DNA of 59,207 nt from Cryomorphaceae bacterium (GTDB lineage Bacteria > Bacteroidota > Bacteroidia > Flavobacteriales > Schleiferiaceae). Positions 36,783-48,406 of this stretch are shown here, piece after piece. The notes below the pieces were generated by a model that worked only from the letters and a program-made list of their open reading frames with translations, did no database searches and was not told the origin of the DNA. Each line of letters opens with the position of its first letter. Position 1 is the first letter of the stretch. Location: contig WTIZ01000018.1 in assembly GCA_011525035.1 (NCBI GenBank), positions 1 to 59,207 on the forward strand, written 5' to 3'. The translations under genes and the position numbers were made by a program.

Positions 36783-37853
36783 ATGAACGACCTCCTAACC
36801 CTTCATTTTTTCAAGGGAATGACCAATGTCCAGAAGCGCCTGTTGGCGCAAGAAAGCATTCGTTCCAACAGCCCTCTTAAAGCCATAATTTTCAATGCCT
36901 TGAAGGAGGTAAAAGACTTGGAAAAACAATGGTCAAATGCCTGTGAACTTGCCGCCCAGGAAGCAGCCATTTGCCAACGGGAAGGCGTGTCTATTTTGAC
37001 CGTCGATGATGTTGATAACTTCCCGTCGTTTTTGCTTGAAATACCGGACCCTCCGGTTGCGCTCTTTGGCAGAGGCACGTGGAGCAACCAAAAGGTTCCG
37101 CTAGCTGTAATTGGGGCGCGAAAAAGCACCCACTACGGCAATCATCAATGCAAACGCTTTGTGGAAGATTTGAGCCGTTTTCCCATCAACATTATTTCAG
37201 GCTTGGCATTGGGTATAGACGGTACAGCCCATCGTACTGCTTTAGACTGCGGGGCATCCACCCAGGCGTTCCTTGCGGGCGGTTTAGCACACTTGAGTCC
37301 ACCCCGCCATGCGCGCTTGGCACAGCAAATACTAGATGCGGGTGGCGGTTACTTTACAGAACAGCCTTTTCATACTGCGAGCCTGCCGCAGTATTATCCC
37401 GTAAGAAACCGTTTGATCGCAGGCTCGTCTTTAGCCACGTTAGTTGTTGAGGCGGCCCGTAAGAGCGGAGCGATGATTACGGCCAATCAAGCTTTTCAAT
37501 ACGGGAGGGAGGTTTATGCGCTCCCCGGGGCAGTGTACCAACCTATGAGTGCGGGGCCAAACAGGCTTATTGCAGAGGACATAGCGCGCTTGGTGGTGGA
37601 CGCGGAACACCTTGTTTCTAGCTTCTATCCCATTTGGGCCAAAAAAGAGTCTCAGATTGACCTCTCACAGGCGCTAGAAGGGCTACTTATTCAACATTTT
37701 CCGCACGGAAGAAAGGTGCATTCTGCGTATTTGAAATCAAAGTTAAATGTTTCTAACTCTCAGTTATTCAAGTCATTACAAGTGCTTTTGGATTTGGGGG
37801 TGATTGCTAAAATTGGCCCCCACACCTATGTAAGGAAAACTGCGGGCCAATGA
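36783..37853 (+). CDS. dprA: DNA-processing protein DprA
   Basis: Loads RecA on incoming single-stranded DNA during natural transformation. The Rossmann-fold DprA core spans about residues 100-310: IGARKSTHYG, SGLALGIDGTAHRTAL, FTEQPF, YYPVRNRLIAGSS and EAARKSGAMITANQA. A C-terminal winged-helix-like domain follows (about 295-350). The 356-residue length is typical. It is divergent from the SPOR gene, and the gdhA promoter follows its stop after two bases. Competence cannot be judged from this gene alone. Confidence 0.95.
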   Translation: MNDLLTLHFFKGMTNVQKRLLAQESIRSNSPLKAIIFNALKEVKDLEKQWSNACELAAQEAAICQREGVSILTVDDVDNFPSFLLEIPDPPVALFGRGTWSNQKVPLAVIGARKSTHYGNHQCKRFVEDLSRFPINIISGLALGIDGTAHRTALDCGASTQAFLAGGLAHLSPPRHARLAQQILDAGGGYFTEQPFHTASLPQYYPVRNRLIAGSSLATLVVEAARKSGAMITANQAFQYGREVYALPGAVYQPMSAGPNRLIAEDIARLVVDAEHLVSSFYPIWAKKESQIDLSQALEGLLIQHFPHGRKVHSAYLKSKLNVSNSQLFKSLQVLLDLGVIAKIGPHTYVRKTAGQ

Positions 37854-39269
<1,416 letters not shown>

Positions 39270-39290
39270 CTATTTCGCAATGACATTGAA

Positions 39291-39314
39291 GGCGCCCCAC
39301 GGGGCGCCTTTTTT
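39291..39314. terminator. Rho-independent terminator after gdhA
   Basis: A 7-base GC stem (GGCGCCC / GGGCGCC) with loop CACG, followed by T6. It lies between gdhA and the converging alpha/beta hydrolase gene. Confidence 0.88.
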
Positions 39315-39321
39315 ATTGCTT

Positions 39322-40134
39322 TTATTCCGAAAAAGTGGCCCACCATTCGGCCACGGCTGCTGCACAATTCTCTGTATCTGAAAGATGGCCCATGTGCCCG
39401 TGGCTTGAAATAAATTGGTACCCAACTCCCGGCGCATCTATCCATTCACGAACGGATGCTATTGGAATTACAGTGTCCGATTCCCCAGCAAATACTCCAA
39501 TCTTCTGTGGTTGTAAGGACTTTGGCGGATCAATGAGCAACCTCGTTCGGTCCACTCTGGATTTCATACCACGAATGGCCGCAACGACTCCTTCCACACT
39601 CATTTCTAGACTTTGGTCAATCTGCTTAGAAATTACTTCACGCAATCTGGGCCTAAGTTCTGCACTAAACAGCTGCGGAATGGCTGCTCGGATAAAGGCG
39701 TTTCTGTTCTGAAGTACGAGGGCCTCGGCCTTATCTCGCATCATTTTTCTCGCCTGACTATCTGCATACGGAGTGGAGAAAAACAGTCCCAAGCCGCCGA
39801 TATTTTCATACAATTCCGCGTAGGCCAATGCCACATAGCCGCCCATACTGTGGCCCAATACAACAGGTTTATTTAATCCAAGAACGCTGATGACCTCGTG
39901 CACGACGTCTGCCATATCCTCCATGGAATGCACTTCGCTGAAGTTTCCGCTCTGACCGTGGCCGGGCAAATCGATGCGAACTACACTTCCAAGTTTTTCA
40001 AAGTCTTCGATAAGTCCGTCCCACATCCTGCTGTCCTCCAAAAATCCATGGAGCAGCACAAGTGTGGGTAAAGAAGAAGGCGCCCCTGTAATTTGATAAG
40101 ATACAGGGGCGCCTTGAAATTGAATACTATCCAT
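39322..40134 (-). CDS. Alpha/beta hydrolase
   Basis: A 270-residue alpha/beta-hydrolase fold enzyme. The nucleophile is Ser96 in GHSMGGY; the oxyanion HGFLED is near 29-34; the acid is in FAGESDTVIP and the catalytic His in SSHGHMGHLSD near the C-terminus. No signal peptide, so cytoplasmic. The substrate is unknown; relatives include esterases and MenH-like enzymes. The start ATG overlaps the stop of the M24 aminopeptidase gene by one base, so they are co-transcribed. Confidence 0.88.
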   Translation of the reverse strand: MDSIQFQGAPVSYQITGAPSSLPTLVLLHGFLEDSRMWDGLIEDFEKLGSVVRIDLPGHGQSGNFSEVHSMEDMADVVHEVISVLGLNKPVVLGHSMGGYVALAYAELYENIGGLGLFFSTPYADSQARKMMRDKAEALVLQNRNAFIRAAIPQLFSAELRPRLREVISKQIDQSLEMSVEGVVAAIRGMKSRVDRTRLLIDPPKSLQPQKIGVFAGESDTVIPIASVREWIDAPGVGYQFISSHGHMGHLSDTENCAAAVAEWWATFSE

Positions 40135-41423
40135 TAGCTGGCCATAAATGCCTCGATCTCTTCCACCGTCTTTGGAATTTCACGAGTCAAGTTTTCATGG
40201 CCCTCTTTGGTGATGACGATATCGTCTTCGATTCTAATACCTAAGCCTTCCTCAGGAATGTAGATGCCTGGCTCAACGGTAAAGACCATGCCTTCTTCCA
40301 CAGGGATCGTCCACAGGCCATAATCGTGTACGTCCAAACCTAAGTAGTGGCTCGTGCCGTGCATGAAGTACTTCTTATAAGCTGGCCATGCAGGATCTTC
40401 GTTAGCTACATCTTCTGCAGTAATCAATCCGAGTTTCAAGAGTTCTTCGGTCATCAGTTCGCCCACTTTCTTGTGGTAATCGTCTAACATGATGCCAGGA
40501 CGTAGCAAAGCGATAGCGCCTTCGTGTACGCTTAAAACGGCATTATAGACTTCCGCTTGACGCGCCGTGAATTTCCCATTGACCGGGAAGCAGCGTGTGA
40601 CATCACAAGTGTAATTTCCATACTCCGCGCCTACATCGAACAATACGAGATCGCCGTCGTGACACTCGTCATTATTTTCAATGTAGTGAAGCACATTAGC
40701 ATTATTGCCTGCTGCAATGATCGGCGTGTATGCAAATCCACGGCTTCTATTCATCAAGAATTCGTGCATGAATTCCGCTTCCAATTCGTGCTCCCAAACA
40801 CCAGGTTTCATGTATTTCAAAACACGCTTGTATCCCTTGGTGGTGATCTCTGCGGCTTTGCGCATGACCTCAAGTTCGAGTTCCGATTTTGTCCCTCTCA
40901 CTCTATGAAGAAGCGGTTGGCTGCGCTCAAATTCATGTGCGTGGTAGTGTTCTTTAATCCACTTGTTCATTCTGTCGTGACGTAACTCAGTCTCAACATG
41001 TGCTCTCAGATGTTCGTTGCCATTGAGATAAATTCGGTCGGCATTAACCGCCATCTCATTGAATACTCTTTCAAATTCGGACAGCCAGAAAACGGTCTTA
41101 ATGCCACTGATGTCGAACGCCTGATCCTTAGTGTATTTGGCGCCTTCCCACACTGCGATAAGATCATTGGTCTCCTTCAGAAACAGCACTTCGCGAAGGC
41201 TATCTTTATGAGCATCAGGGAATAAAACGAGAATACTTTCTTCTTGATCGGCACCACTGAGGTATAAAATATCGCTGTGTTGCTTGAACGGAAGATGTCC
41301 GTCTGCACTGGTTGGGTATATATCATTCGAGGTGAAAATGGCCAATGAATTTGGCTTCATCATCCCCGTAAATTTCTTGCGATTCTCAATAAAAATCTGG
41401 CTGTTCAGCTGGTGATATCTCAT
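40134..41423 (-). CDS. pepP: Xaa-Pro aminopeptidase, M24B family
   Basis: A two-metal aminopeptidase that removes N-terminal residues preceding proline. The 429-residue protein has the N-terminal AMP_N domain (residues about 1-150) and a pita-bread catalytic domain. Metal ligands are visible in LFDVGAEYGNYTCDVTR, HGTSHYLGLDVHDYG and EPGIYIPEEGLGIRIEDD. It is the first gene of a two-gene leftward unit, and is divergent from sdhC across 127 bases. Confidence 0.93.
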   Translation of the reverse strand: MRYHQLNSQIFIENRKKFTGMMKPNSLAIFTSNDIYPTSADGHLPFKQHSDILYLSGADQEESILVLFPDAHKDSLREVLFLKETNDLIAVWEGAKYTKDQAFDISGIKTVFWLSEFERVFNEMAVNADRIYLNGNEHLRAHVETELRHDRMNKWIKEHYHAHEFERSQPLLHRVRGTKSELELEVMRKAAEITTKGYKRVLKYMKPGVWEHELEAEFMHEFLMNRSRGFAYTPIIAAGNNANVLHYIENNDECHDGDLVLFDVGAEYGNYTCDVTRCFPVNGKFTARQAEVYNAVLSVHEGAIALLRPGIMLDDYHKKVGELMTEELLKLGLITAEDVANEDPAWPAYKKYFMHGTSHYLGLDVHDYGLWTIPVEEGMVFTVEPGIYIPEEGLGIRIEDDIVITKEGHENLTREIPKTVEEIEAFMAS

Positions 41424-41461
41424 GATAGGTCTCGACTATATTAATTTAGATACGTTCTATG

Positions 41462-41475
41462 GTGATTTTCATCAC
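41462..41475. promoter_or_regulatory. FNR/CRP-like palindrome upstream of sdhCAB
   Basis: GTGAT-TTTC-ATCAC, two perfect 5-base inverted arms with a 4-base spacer, the geometry of FNR-type sites (TTGAT-N4-ATCAA). It ends two bases before the -33-like TTTG of the sdh promoter. Confidence 0.4.
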
Positions 41476-41476
41476 G

Positions 41477-41512
41477 TTTGCAATGTAGACAAAAGTCTGT
41501 GTCGTAAATTTG
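41477..41512 (+). promoter_or_regulatory. Promoter of sdhCAB
   Basis: TTTG at 41477-41480, a gap of 24 bases (slightly long), then TAAATTTG at 41505-41512. The sdhC ATG is at 41551. Confidence 0.5.
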
Positions 41513-41550
41513 ACAAGCTAAAATTAGGCTATTAAACTTTAAAATCGCTT

Positions 41551-42246
41551 ATGGCATCAACATCAAAAGGGCTTTTCGGCTCTTCACTAGCTCGCAAGTA
41601 CTGGATGGCGGCTACTGGATTGTTTTTGTGTACGTTTTTGGTAGGACACTTATTGGGTAACCTTCAGCTGTTTGTTACAGGTGAAGAAGGTCAGCTTGCA
41701 TTCAACGAATACGGCAAGTTCATGACCACCTTCCCAGTGGTAAAAATTCTTTCTTACCTCACTTATGCTTCTGTACTTCTTCATACTGTAGACGGTATCA
41801 TGCTTGCCCGCCAAAATAGAGCAGCACGACCTGTAGGGTATGTAAAAGAGAATCAAGCGGCCAACGCTTCTTGGGCTTCGCGCAAGATGGCACTTCTTGG
41901 TTTACTCACGCTTTTCTTCATTGTGGTTCACATGAAGAGCTTCTGGTACGAAATGCACTTCGGTACGCTAGGTACGGATGCCAATGGAAATAAAGATCTT
42001 TGGACGCTAACGGTAACCGCTTTTGAACAGTGGTGGTACACTGCATTCTACGTGGTAGCTCTTGCAGGTTTGGCCCTTCACTTGAGCCACGGTGCTTCAA
42101 GCGCGTTCCAATCTTTGGGTGTGAACCACCCGAAATACACACCGCTGATTAATAAAACGATGACTGCTTTCGCTTGGTTGATTCCGGCGGGCTTCATTGC
42201 CGTAGCGGTTTTCTTATTTGTTGTTCAACCAGGTCAAGCACTATAA
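41551..42246 (+). CDS. sdhC: Succinate dehydrogenase cytochrome b subunit
   Basis: Membrane anchor of a B-type (single subunit, about five helices) succinate:menaquinone oxidoreductase. The 231-residue protein shows membrane segments near 17-35, 62-82, 110-128, 152-175 and 200-225. Likely heme-ligating histidines are in [29 protein letters not shown] and [17 protein letters not shown]. Operon order C-A-B and one anchor subunit are typical for Bacteroidota, which use menaquinone. Confidence 0.93.
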   Translation: MASTSKGLFGSSLARKYWMAATGLFLCTFLVGHLLGNLQLFVTGEEGQLAFNEYGKFMTTFPVVKILSYLTYASVLLHTVDGIMLARQNRAARPVGYVKENQAANASWASRKMALLGLLTLFFIVVHMKSFWYEMHFGTLGTDANGNKDLWTLTVTAFEQWWYTAFYVVALAGLALHLSHGASSAFQSLGVNHPKYTPLINKTMTAFAWLIPAGFIAVAVFLFVVQPGQAL

Positions 42247-42256
42247 TTCTCTTACT

Positions 42257-44257
42257 ATGGCATTAGATTCTAAGATTCCAGCAGGCCCATTAGGCGAGAA
42301 GTGGACAAAGCATAAAGGTGAGATCCCATTGGTATCGCCTGCAAACAAAAGATTAATTGATGTAATCGTAGTAGGTACCGGTCTAGCCGGTTCATCTGCA
42401 GCAGCTTCTTTGGCTGAGATGGGTTACAACGTGAAAGCATTCTGTTTCCAGGATTCTCCGCGTCGTGCACACTCCATCGCAGCACAAGGGGGTATCAACG
42501 CAGCGAAAAACTACCAGAACGATGGGGATTCAGTATACCGTCTGTTCTACGATACGATCAAAGGTGGTGATTACCGCTCAAGAGAGGCCAACGTTCACCG
42601 TTTGGCTGAGGTAAGCCGCAATATTATTGACCAGTGTGTCGCTCAAGGTGTTCCTTTTGCACGTGATTACGGTGGTTTGCTAGACAACCGTTCTTTCGGT
42701 GGTGTACAGGTAAGCCGTACGTTCTATGCAAAAGGTCAAACAGGCCAGCAGTTGTTGCTCGGTGCGTACTCTGCATTGAACCGTCAGATTGCAAAGGGTC
42801 GTGTGAAAATGTACGCGCGTCACGAAATGCAAGAGCTTGTTGTCGTAGACGGCAAGGCGCGCGGTATCATCGCGAAGAATTTGGTAACAGGAGAGTTCGA
42901 GCGCCACAGTGCTCACGCAGTACTTCTGTGTACAGGTGGGTACGGTAACGTTTTCTTCCTTTCTACAAACGCGATGGGATCGAACGTTACTGCTGCATGG
43001 AAAGCGCACCGCAAAGGAGCGTACATGGCAAACCCATGTTTCACGCAGATTCACCCAACTTGTATTCCAGTAAGTGGTGAGAACCAAAGTAAACTGACGT
43101 TGATGTCAGAATCGTTGCGTAACGATGGACGTATTTGGGTTCCTGCGAAAAAGGAAGATGCAGAAGCCATCCGCGCAGGTAAACTTCACCCGAACGATAT
43201 CGCAGAGGAAAATAGAGATTACTACCTAGAGCGTCGTTACCCGGCATTCGGTAACCTCGTACCTCGTGATGTTGCCTCGCGTGCAGCGAAGGAGCGTTGT
43301 GATGCAGGCTACGGTGTCAACAAAACAGGTGAGGCAGTTTATCTAGATTTCGCAGCGGCAATTGTTCGTTACGGAAAAGAAGAAGCACTCGTAAAAGGGG
43401 TGAACAACCCGTCTGATGCCGATATCAAAGCATTGGGTGAGAAGGTAGTAGAAGCCAAATACGGTAACCTCTTCCAGATGTACGAGAAGATTACGGCATC
43501 TAACCCGTACAAGGAGCCTATGATGATTTACCCAGCAGTACACTACACGATGGGTGGTCTTTGGGTAGATTACAATTTGATGACCTCAATCCCAGGTTGT
43601 TTTGCTTTAGGTGAGGCCAATTTCTCAGACCACGGTGCCAACCGCCTAGGTGCATCTGCATTGATGCAGGGTCTTGCGGACGGTTACTTTGTAGCGCCTT
43701 ACACTGTAGGTGAGTTCCTAAGTAAGGACATCCGTACAGGAGCCATCTCAACAGATTCTCCAGAATTTGAAGAAGCTGAAAAAGTGGTTCGTGAGCGCAC
43801 GGACAAGTTCATCAATAATAACGGTACTAAATCTGTTGACTTCTTCCACAAGCGTCTCGGTAAGATTATGTGGAACGAAGTAGGTATGGCTCGTAATGAG
43901 AAAGGCTTGAAGCAAGCCATTGCTGATATCCAAGCATTGCGCGAAGAGTTCTACGCAGACGTTCGAGTGCTTGGTAGCGCGAACGGCATGAACCCAGAAC
44001 TAGACAAGGCGGGCCGTGTGGCTGACCTTATCGAGCTTGGTGAGTTGATGGCGAAGGATGCACTAGAGCGCAACGAGAGCTGTGGTGGTCACTTCCGCGA
44101 AGAGTACCAAAGTGAGGAAGGTGAAGCATTACGTGATGATGCAAACTTTGCCTTTGTAAGTGCATGGGAGTTCACAGGTGTTCCTGCAGAAGCCAAATTG
44201 CACAAAGAAGAATTGACTTTCGAGAATGTTGAATTGAAGACTCGTTCTTACAAATAA
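42257..44257 (+). CDS. sdhA: Succinate dehydrogenase flavoprotein subunit
   Basis: Oxidises succinate to fumarate with covalently bound FAD. The FAD fold is [22 protein letters not shown], and the histidine for FAD attachment lies in [18 protein letters not shown]. The substrate-site blocks HPTCIP and [17 protein letters not shown] are present. I start at ATG 42257 ([10 protein letters not shown]); 13 in-frame codons upstream overlap sdhC and look spurious. The 666-residue length is typical for the B-type (non-classical) enzyme. It is 10 bases after sdhC. Confidence 0.96.
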   Translation: MALDSKIPAGPLGEKWTKHKGEIPLVSPANKRLIDVIVVGTGLAGSSAAASLAEMGYNVKAFCFQDSPRRAHSIAAQGGINAAKNYQNDGDSVYRLFYDTIKGGDYRSREANVHRLAEVSRNIIDQCVAQGVPFARDYGGLLDNRSFGGVQVSRTFYAKGQTGQQLLLGAYSALNRQIAKGRVKMYARHEMQELVVVDGKARGIIAKNLVTGEFERHSAHAVLLCTGGYGNVFFLSTNAMGSNVTAAWKAHRKGAYMANPCFTQIHPTCIPVSGENQSKLTLMSESLRNDGRIWVPAKKEDAEAIRAGKLHPNDIAEENRDYYLERRYPAFGNLVPRDVASRAAKERCDAGYGVNKTGEAVYLDFAAAIVRYGKEEALVKGVNNPSDADIKALGEKVVEAKYGNLFQMYEKITASNPYKEPMMIYPAVHYTMGGLWVDYNLMTSIPGCFALGEANFSDHGANRLGASALMQGLADGYFVAPYTVGEFLSKDIRTGAISTDSPEFEEAEKVVRERTDKFINNNGTKSVDFFHKRLGKIMWNEVGMARNEKGLKQAIADIQALREEFYADVRVLGSANGMNPELDKAGRVADLIELGELMAKDALERNESCGGHFREEYQSEEGEALRDDANFAFVSAWEFTGVPAEAKLHKEELTFENVELKTRSYK

Positions 44258-44265
44258 TTCAGACT

Positions 44266-45018
44266 ATGGATTTAACATTAAAGATCTGGAGACAAGCAGG
44301 CCCTGAAGCAAAGGGTGAAATGAAAACGTACCCAATCTCGGGTGTAGAGGAGGACATGAGCTTCCTTGAAATGCTCGATTACTTGAACGAGCAGTTGATC
44401 GACCAAGGCATTGAGCCGGTAGTGTTCGATCACGACTGTCGTGAAGGTATCTGTGGTATGTGTTCGCTATTTATCAATGGTGAAGCACACGGTCCAGGCC
44501 GTAAAATCACGACGTGTCAGTTGCACATGCGTGAATTTAAGAGTGGCGATACCATCTACATCGAGCCGTTCCGTGCGAAGGCATTCCCTATCATCAAAGA
44601 TTTGATGGTAGACCGTTCTGCTTTTGACCGCATTCAGCGTGCAGGTGGGTTTATCTCTGTAAATACCTCTGGTAACACGATTGATGCCAACGCTATTCCT
44701 GTACCAAAGGAAAATGCAGACAAGGCATTTGATGCGGCAACTTGTATCGGTTGTGGTGCTTGTGTTGCAACGTGTAAAAACTCTTCAGCGATGTTGTTTG
44801 CATCAGCGAAGATCAGCCAGTTCTCATTGCTTCCACAAGGTCAGCCTGAGGCGAAGGAGCGTGTATTGAATATGGTAAACCAAATGGACCTAGAAGGCTT
44901 TGGTAACTGTACCAATACCGGTGCTTGTGAGGTAGAATGTCCAAAGGGCATTTCCCTAGAGAACATCGCGCGTATGAACCGCGATTACTTGTTCGCTTCT
45001 TTAAGCAACAACAAATAA
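44266..45018 (+). CDS. sdhB: Succinate dehydrogenase iron-sulfur subunit
   Basis: Electron-transfer subunit with three clusters. The [2Fe-2S] ligands are in [12 protein letters not shown] (Cys58, 63, 66) and the following TTCQLHM; the [4Fe-4S] ligands in [11 protein letters not shown]; and the [3Fe-4S] ligands in [16 protein letters not shown]. The 250-residue length is usual. It is eight bases after sdhA and followed by a terminator. Its clusters would be supplied by the SUF system encoded at the left of the window. Confidence 0.97.
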   Translation: MDLTLKIWRQAGPEAKGEMKTYPISGVEEDMSFLEMLDYLNEQLIDQGIEPVVFDHDCREGICGMCSLFINGEAHGPGRKITTCQLHMREFKSGDTIYIEPFRAKAFPIIKDLMVDRSAFDRIQRAGGFISVNTSGNTIDANAIPVPKENADKAFDAATCIGCGACVATCKNSSAMLFASAKISQFSLLPQGQPEAKERVLNMVNQMDLEGFGNCTNTGACEVECPKGISLENIARMNRDYLFASLSNNK

Positions 45019-45050
45019 GATCCTAAACGCAGCCGCAAGGCTAACACATC

Positions 45051-45080
45051 AAAAACCCCGGCCGCGAGGCCGGGGTTTTT
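45051..45080. terminator. Bidirectional rho-independent terminator
   Basis: A perfect 13-base stem, loop GCGA (45064-45067), A5 on one side and T5 or more on the other. It separates sdhB (+) from the GyrI-like gene (-), whose TAA stop begins in the T-run. Confidence 0.93.
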
Positions 45081-45554
45081 TTATGCTCTTGGTCGAATGG
45101 GGATGTAAATATCCTCTTCTGAATTTGGGTCTTCGTTCTTGTATTTCGCTCCCAGGCGTTCGAAGTGCGGTCGATCGTCCAACTCCCACGGGCTATTTGG
45201 AAGCCATTGGCTGTAGATATAGCGCCACACAGTAGAGTCGCTACTCAGCCCTTTGTAGTGAAACACAGCATAGGTGCCCGCGGGGATTTCAAGGTGCTCG
45301 AGACCTTCGTTAGGACCGTTAACTTCAGCACCGCCCCAGTAGGTGAAACTTGGATCTGCCGTTGGACCGAAAACAGGCACGCCGTCAAAAGAACGTAACG
45401 AAATTAGGTCTGCATTGCAGCGGTTGCTCACACGAGCGAGCTGTGGCATCACTTTGGGCCAAAGGGTCCAAGGGGTGAAAGATCTAAGGGACATGGAAGC
45501 TGACGCGCCACATAGAAGCGCGCCTTCGAATTCGACGATTGTAGGTGTAATCAT
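45081..45554 (-). CDS. GyrI-like effector-binding domain protein
   Basis: A 157-residue protein resembling the GyrI-like/AraC effector-binding (small-molecule-binding) fold: FGPTADPSFTYWGGAEV and the strand-turn IPAGTYAVFHYKG, followed by WRYIYSQWLPNSPWELDDRPHFERL near the C-terminus. It has no DNA-binding domain, so it is a stand-alone ligand binder. It is 16 bases after lepA and probably co-transcribed with it. The ligand is unknown. Confidence 0.8.
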   Translation of the reverse strand: MITPTIVEFEGALLCGASASMSLRSFTPWTLWPKVMPQLARVSNRCNADLISLRSFDGVPVFGPTADPSFTYWGGAEVNGPNEGLEHLEIPAGTYAVFHYKGLSSDSTVWRYIYSQWLPNSPWELDDRPHFERLGAKYKNEDPNSEEDIYIPIRPRA

Positions 45555-45570
45555 ACCTACAATATAGGTC

Positions 45571-47367
45571 TTAATCGTTCAGCTTTAGAACCGCTAAAAA
45601 GGCGCTTTGAGGAATCTCTACATTACCAAGCTGACGCATACGCTTCTTACCTGCTTTTTGCTTTTCAAGAAGCTTGCGCTTACGTGAAATATCACCACCG
45701 TAACACTTCGCAGTAACATCCTTACGCAGTGCACTCAGGGTTTCACGTGCAATAATCTTATTTCCGATGCCTGCCTGAATGGCAATCATGAACTGTTGAC
45801 GCGGGATCAATTCTTTCAACTTCACACACATCTTCTTACCGATGTCGTACGCGTTGTCTTTGTGGATCAAAGCACTCAAGGCATCTACAGGATCGCCGTT
45901 CAACATCACATCTACCTTAACAAGGACACTTTCACGGTAACCAATAGGGTGGTAGTCGAAGGAAGCATACCCTTTGGAAATGGTTTTTAGTCGGTCGTAG
46001 AAATCAAATACAATTTCAGCGAGCGGCATATCAAAACTCAATTCCACACGGTCGCTGGTGAGGTAGGTTTGATTGGTTAATTGGCCACGTTTACCAATAC
46101 AAAGGTTCATTACTGCGCCAACGAATTCTGCGCTGGTAATGATTTGCGCTTTGATGAACGGCTCCTCCATGTAATCCATCTTGGTTGGATCTGGGAAGTC
46201 GGTTGGGTTTTGAACCCAGATAGCCTTTTCAGGCTCGCTCTTCATGTAGGCCTTGTAGCTTACGTTAGGAACGGTAGTAATCACAGTCATGTTGAACTCA
46301 CGCTCTAATCGTTCCTGGATGATTTCCATGTGTAGCATCCCAAGGAACCCACAACGGAAGCCGAAGCCAAGTGCAGCTGAGGTCTCTGCTTCAAATGTTA
46401 GCGAGGCGTCGTTCAGCTGCAGCTTCTCTAATGAAGTACGAAGCTCCTCGAACTCTTCAGTATCCACAGGGTAAATACCTGCAAATACCATCGGTTTTAC
46501 TTCTTCAAATCCTTCGATGGCACTATCTGCAGGGCTTTCAACAGCTGTAATCGTATCACCAACTTTAACCTCTTTGGCATCCTTAATTCCAGAAATGATG
46601 TAACCAACATCCCCAGTTTTAATTTCCTTCGTCGGGTTCTGCTTAATCAAATTCACACCAATCTCATCAGCATCGTACTGCTTTCCGGTAGACATGAATT
46701 TTACACGCTGGCCTTTCTTGATAGAGCCATTAACGACTTTATAAATGGCCTCAATACCTCGGAACGGGTTGAAGTGGCTGTCAAAAATCAATGCTTGAAG
46801 TGGGCCGTCTGGATCTCCTTCCGGGGCTGGAATACGTTCAATAATTGCATCGAGAATTTCCGGCACACCTTGTCCAGTCTTTGCCGAACAGTGCAATATT
46901 TCTTCGCGGTCACAACCGATCAAATCAATAATCTGGTCGCCGATCTCCTCTGGATTGGCAGAAGGCAGGTCGATCTTGTTGAGAATAGGGATAATCTCTA
47001 GATCGTGCTCGAGGGCCAAATACAGGTTTGAGATGGTCTGTGCCTGGATACCTTGCGCCGCATCTACAATCAATAGGGCTCCTTCACAAGCAGCAATAGA
47101 ACGTGAAACTTCGTAGGAGAAGTCCACGTGTCCTGGAGTATCGATCAGATTGATCGTGTATTTTTCTCCGTTTTTCTCATGGTACATCTGAACCGCATGC
47201 GATTTGATGGTAATACCACGCTCGCGCTCGAGGTCCATATCGTCCAAAAGCTGGTCTTGCTTTTCACGGTCACTTACGGCGGAAGTCACGTCTAACAAGC
47301 GGTCAGCCAAGGTAGACTTCCCGTGATCGATGTGGGCGATTATACAGAAATTACGGATGTTTTTCAT
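45571..47367 (-). CDS. lepA: Elongation factor 4 (LepA)
   Basis: Ribosome-associated GTPase that can back-translocate stalled ribosomes and supports 30S biogenesis. G1 is AHIDHGKST at the N-terminus, G2 GITIKS, G3 DTPGHVDF and G4 NKIDLP. The LepA-specific C-terminal domain ([16 protein letters not shown]) replaces domain IV of EF-G. Length of 598 residues is standard. It lies 16 bases after mmcQ on the same strand. Confidence 0.97.
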   Translation of the reverse strand: MKNIRNFCIIAHIDHGKSTLADRLLDVTSAVSDREKQDQLLDDMDLERERGITIKSHAVQMYHEKNGEKYTINLIDTPGHVDFSYEVSRSIAACEGALLIVDAAQGIQAQTISNLYLALEHDLEIIPILNKIDLPSANPEEIGDQIIDLIGCDREEILHCSAKTGQGVPEILDAIIERIPAPEGDPDGPLQALIFDSHFNPFRGIEAIYKVVNGSIKKGQRVKFMSTGKQYDADEIGVNLIKQNPTKEIKTGDVGYIISGIKDAKEVKVGDTITAVESPADSAIEGFEEVKPMVFAGIYPVDTEEFEELRTSLEKLQLNDASLTFEAETSAALGFGFRCGFLGMLHMEIIQERLEREFNMTVITTVPNVSYKAYMKSEPEKAIWVQNPTDFPDPTKMDYMEEPFIKAQIITSAEFVGAVMNLCIGKRGQLTNQTYLTSDRVELSFDMPLAEIVFDFYDRLKTISKGYASFDYHPIGYRESVLVKVDVMLNGDPVDALSALIHKDNAYDIGKKMCVKLKELIPRQQFMIAIQAGIGNKIIARETLSALRKDVTAKCYGGDISRKRKLLEKQKAGKKRMRQLGNVEIPQSAFLAVLKLND

Positions 47368-47383
47368 AGTCTGCTAAAATACA

Positions 47384-47734
47384 CTATACACCGCCTTCTC
47401 GCACTTTCTTTGGCAGCTTTTGCCAAACAAGTTTGTAGCTGGTTTCAATCATCTCCTTGATGAGTTCCCAGGAGGCGTATTCTTCGACAATAACCGTGTT
47501 CCAATGGCGCTTGTTCGAATGGTAGCCGGGGATAATCCAATCGTGCTCTTCGCGCAGCTCAATATTGCGCTCAGGATCGTTTTTTAGATTGATTCTTGCG
47601 GGTTGATCGTCGAGGCTTAAAATCGCATACATCTTACCGTGAACCTTGAACACGAGTGAGGTATCATCGAAGGGGAAACTTTCGTCGGCAAAGGGAAAAC
47701 TTAGGGCGTAGTCGCGTATTACTTCGTGATTCAT
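47384..47734 (-). CDS. MmcQ/YjbR family protein
   Basis: A 116-residue YjbR/MmcQ-type (DUF419) protein with the family pattern FPFADESFPFDDTSLVFKV near the N-terminus, INLKNDPE in the middle, and IIPGYHSNKRHWNTV near 68-82. Members are double-wing DNA-binding-like proteins of unknown role. First gene of the leftward lepA unit and divergent from the CAT-like gene. Confidence 0.87.
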   Translation of the reverse strand: MNHEVIRDYALSFPFADESFPFDDTSLVFKVHGKMYAILSLDDQPARINLKNDPERNIELREEHDWIIPGYHSNKRHWNTVIVEEYASWELIKEMIETSYKLVWQKLPKKVREGGV

Positions 47735-47770
47735 GGGCTAAAGATACGTTCAATCGGTATCTTCGTCAGT

Positions 47771-48406
47771 ATGGAAACTAAGGTGGATATAGAGAATTGG
47801 GACCGGAAGGAAAGCTATCTTTTCTTCAAGGATTTCAAGGACCCGTTTGTCGGCATTACCGTTGAGCTTGATGCAACGATCATTTGGGAATTCTGTAGGA
47901 CTCATTCCTTAAGCATTCATCACGCGCTTTTATACTGCACGCTGTCAGCCGCCAATAAATACCGCCCAATGCGCCTGCGTCGCAAAGACGATGGGGTCGT
48001 GGAGCACAGTAGTATTGACATGGGTTGTTCAGTGTTAAAAAACGATTCGGATGCCTTCACCTTCGCTTATTATCCATGGAACTCACAAGAGTCTATGTTG
48101 GATTTTATCCACCGCTCCAGCGAAATCACTAAAAAGGCAGCAGCAGGCCTCCCGTTAGACCCAAGGCCAGATCGCACGAATCTGATGTATGGAACCACCA
48201 TTCCTTGGATTTCATTCACCTCCTTTACCCACCCTAAAAAAGGCGAAGGGCATAGTATTCCTCGAACGGTTTTTGGAAAGATTTTTCAGCGTGAAGGAAA
48301 GTATTATCTCCCGTTCCAGCTTGAGGTGGATCACGCATTGATGGATGGCTTGCACATTGCCCGATATTTCGAACAGTTGCAACGAGAATTAAACAATCCG
48401 TCGTGA
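47771..48406 (+). CDS. Chloramphenicol acetyltransferase-like protein
   Basis: A 211-residue CAT-fold acyltransferase. The catalytic HHxxxDG motif appears as DHALMDG near residues 187-193: the general-base His and structural Asp are kept and the first His is Asp. N-terminal KESYLFFKDFKDPFVGITVELD and NPMRLR-like substrate strands match the family. I start at ATG 47771; a GTG at 47726 in frame would overlap the divergent mmcQ gene. Real drug acetylation cannot be inferred; a different acyl acceptor is possible. Confidence 0.85.
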   Translation: METKVDIENWDRKESYLFFKDFKDPFVGITVELDATIIWEFCRTHSLSIHHALLYCTLSAANKYRPMRLRRKDDGVVEHSSIDMGCSVLKNDSDAFTFAYYPWNSQESMLDFIHRSSEITKKAAAGLPLDPRPDRTNLMYGTTIPWISFTSFTHPKKGEGHSIPRTVFGKIFQREGKYYLPFQLEVDHALMDGLHIARYFEQLQRELNNPS

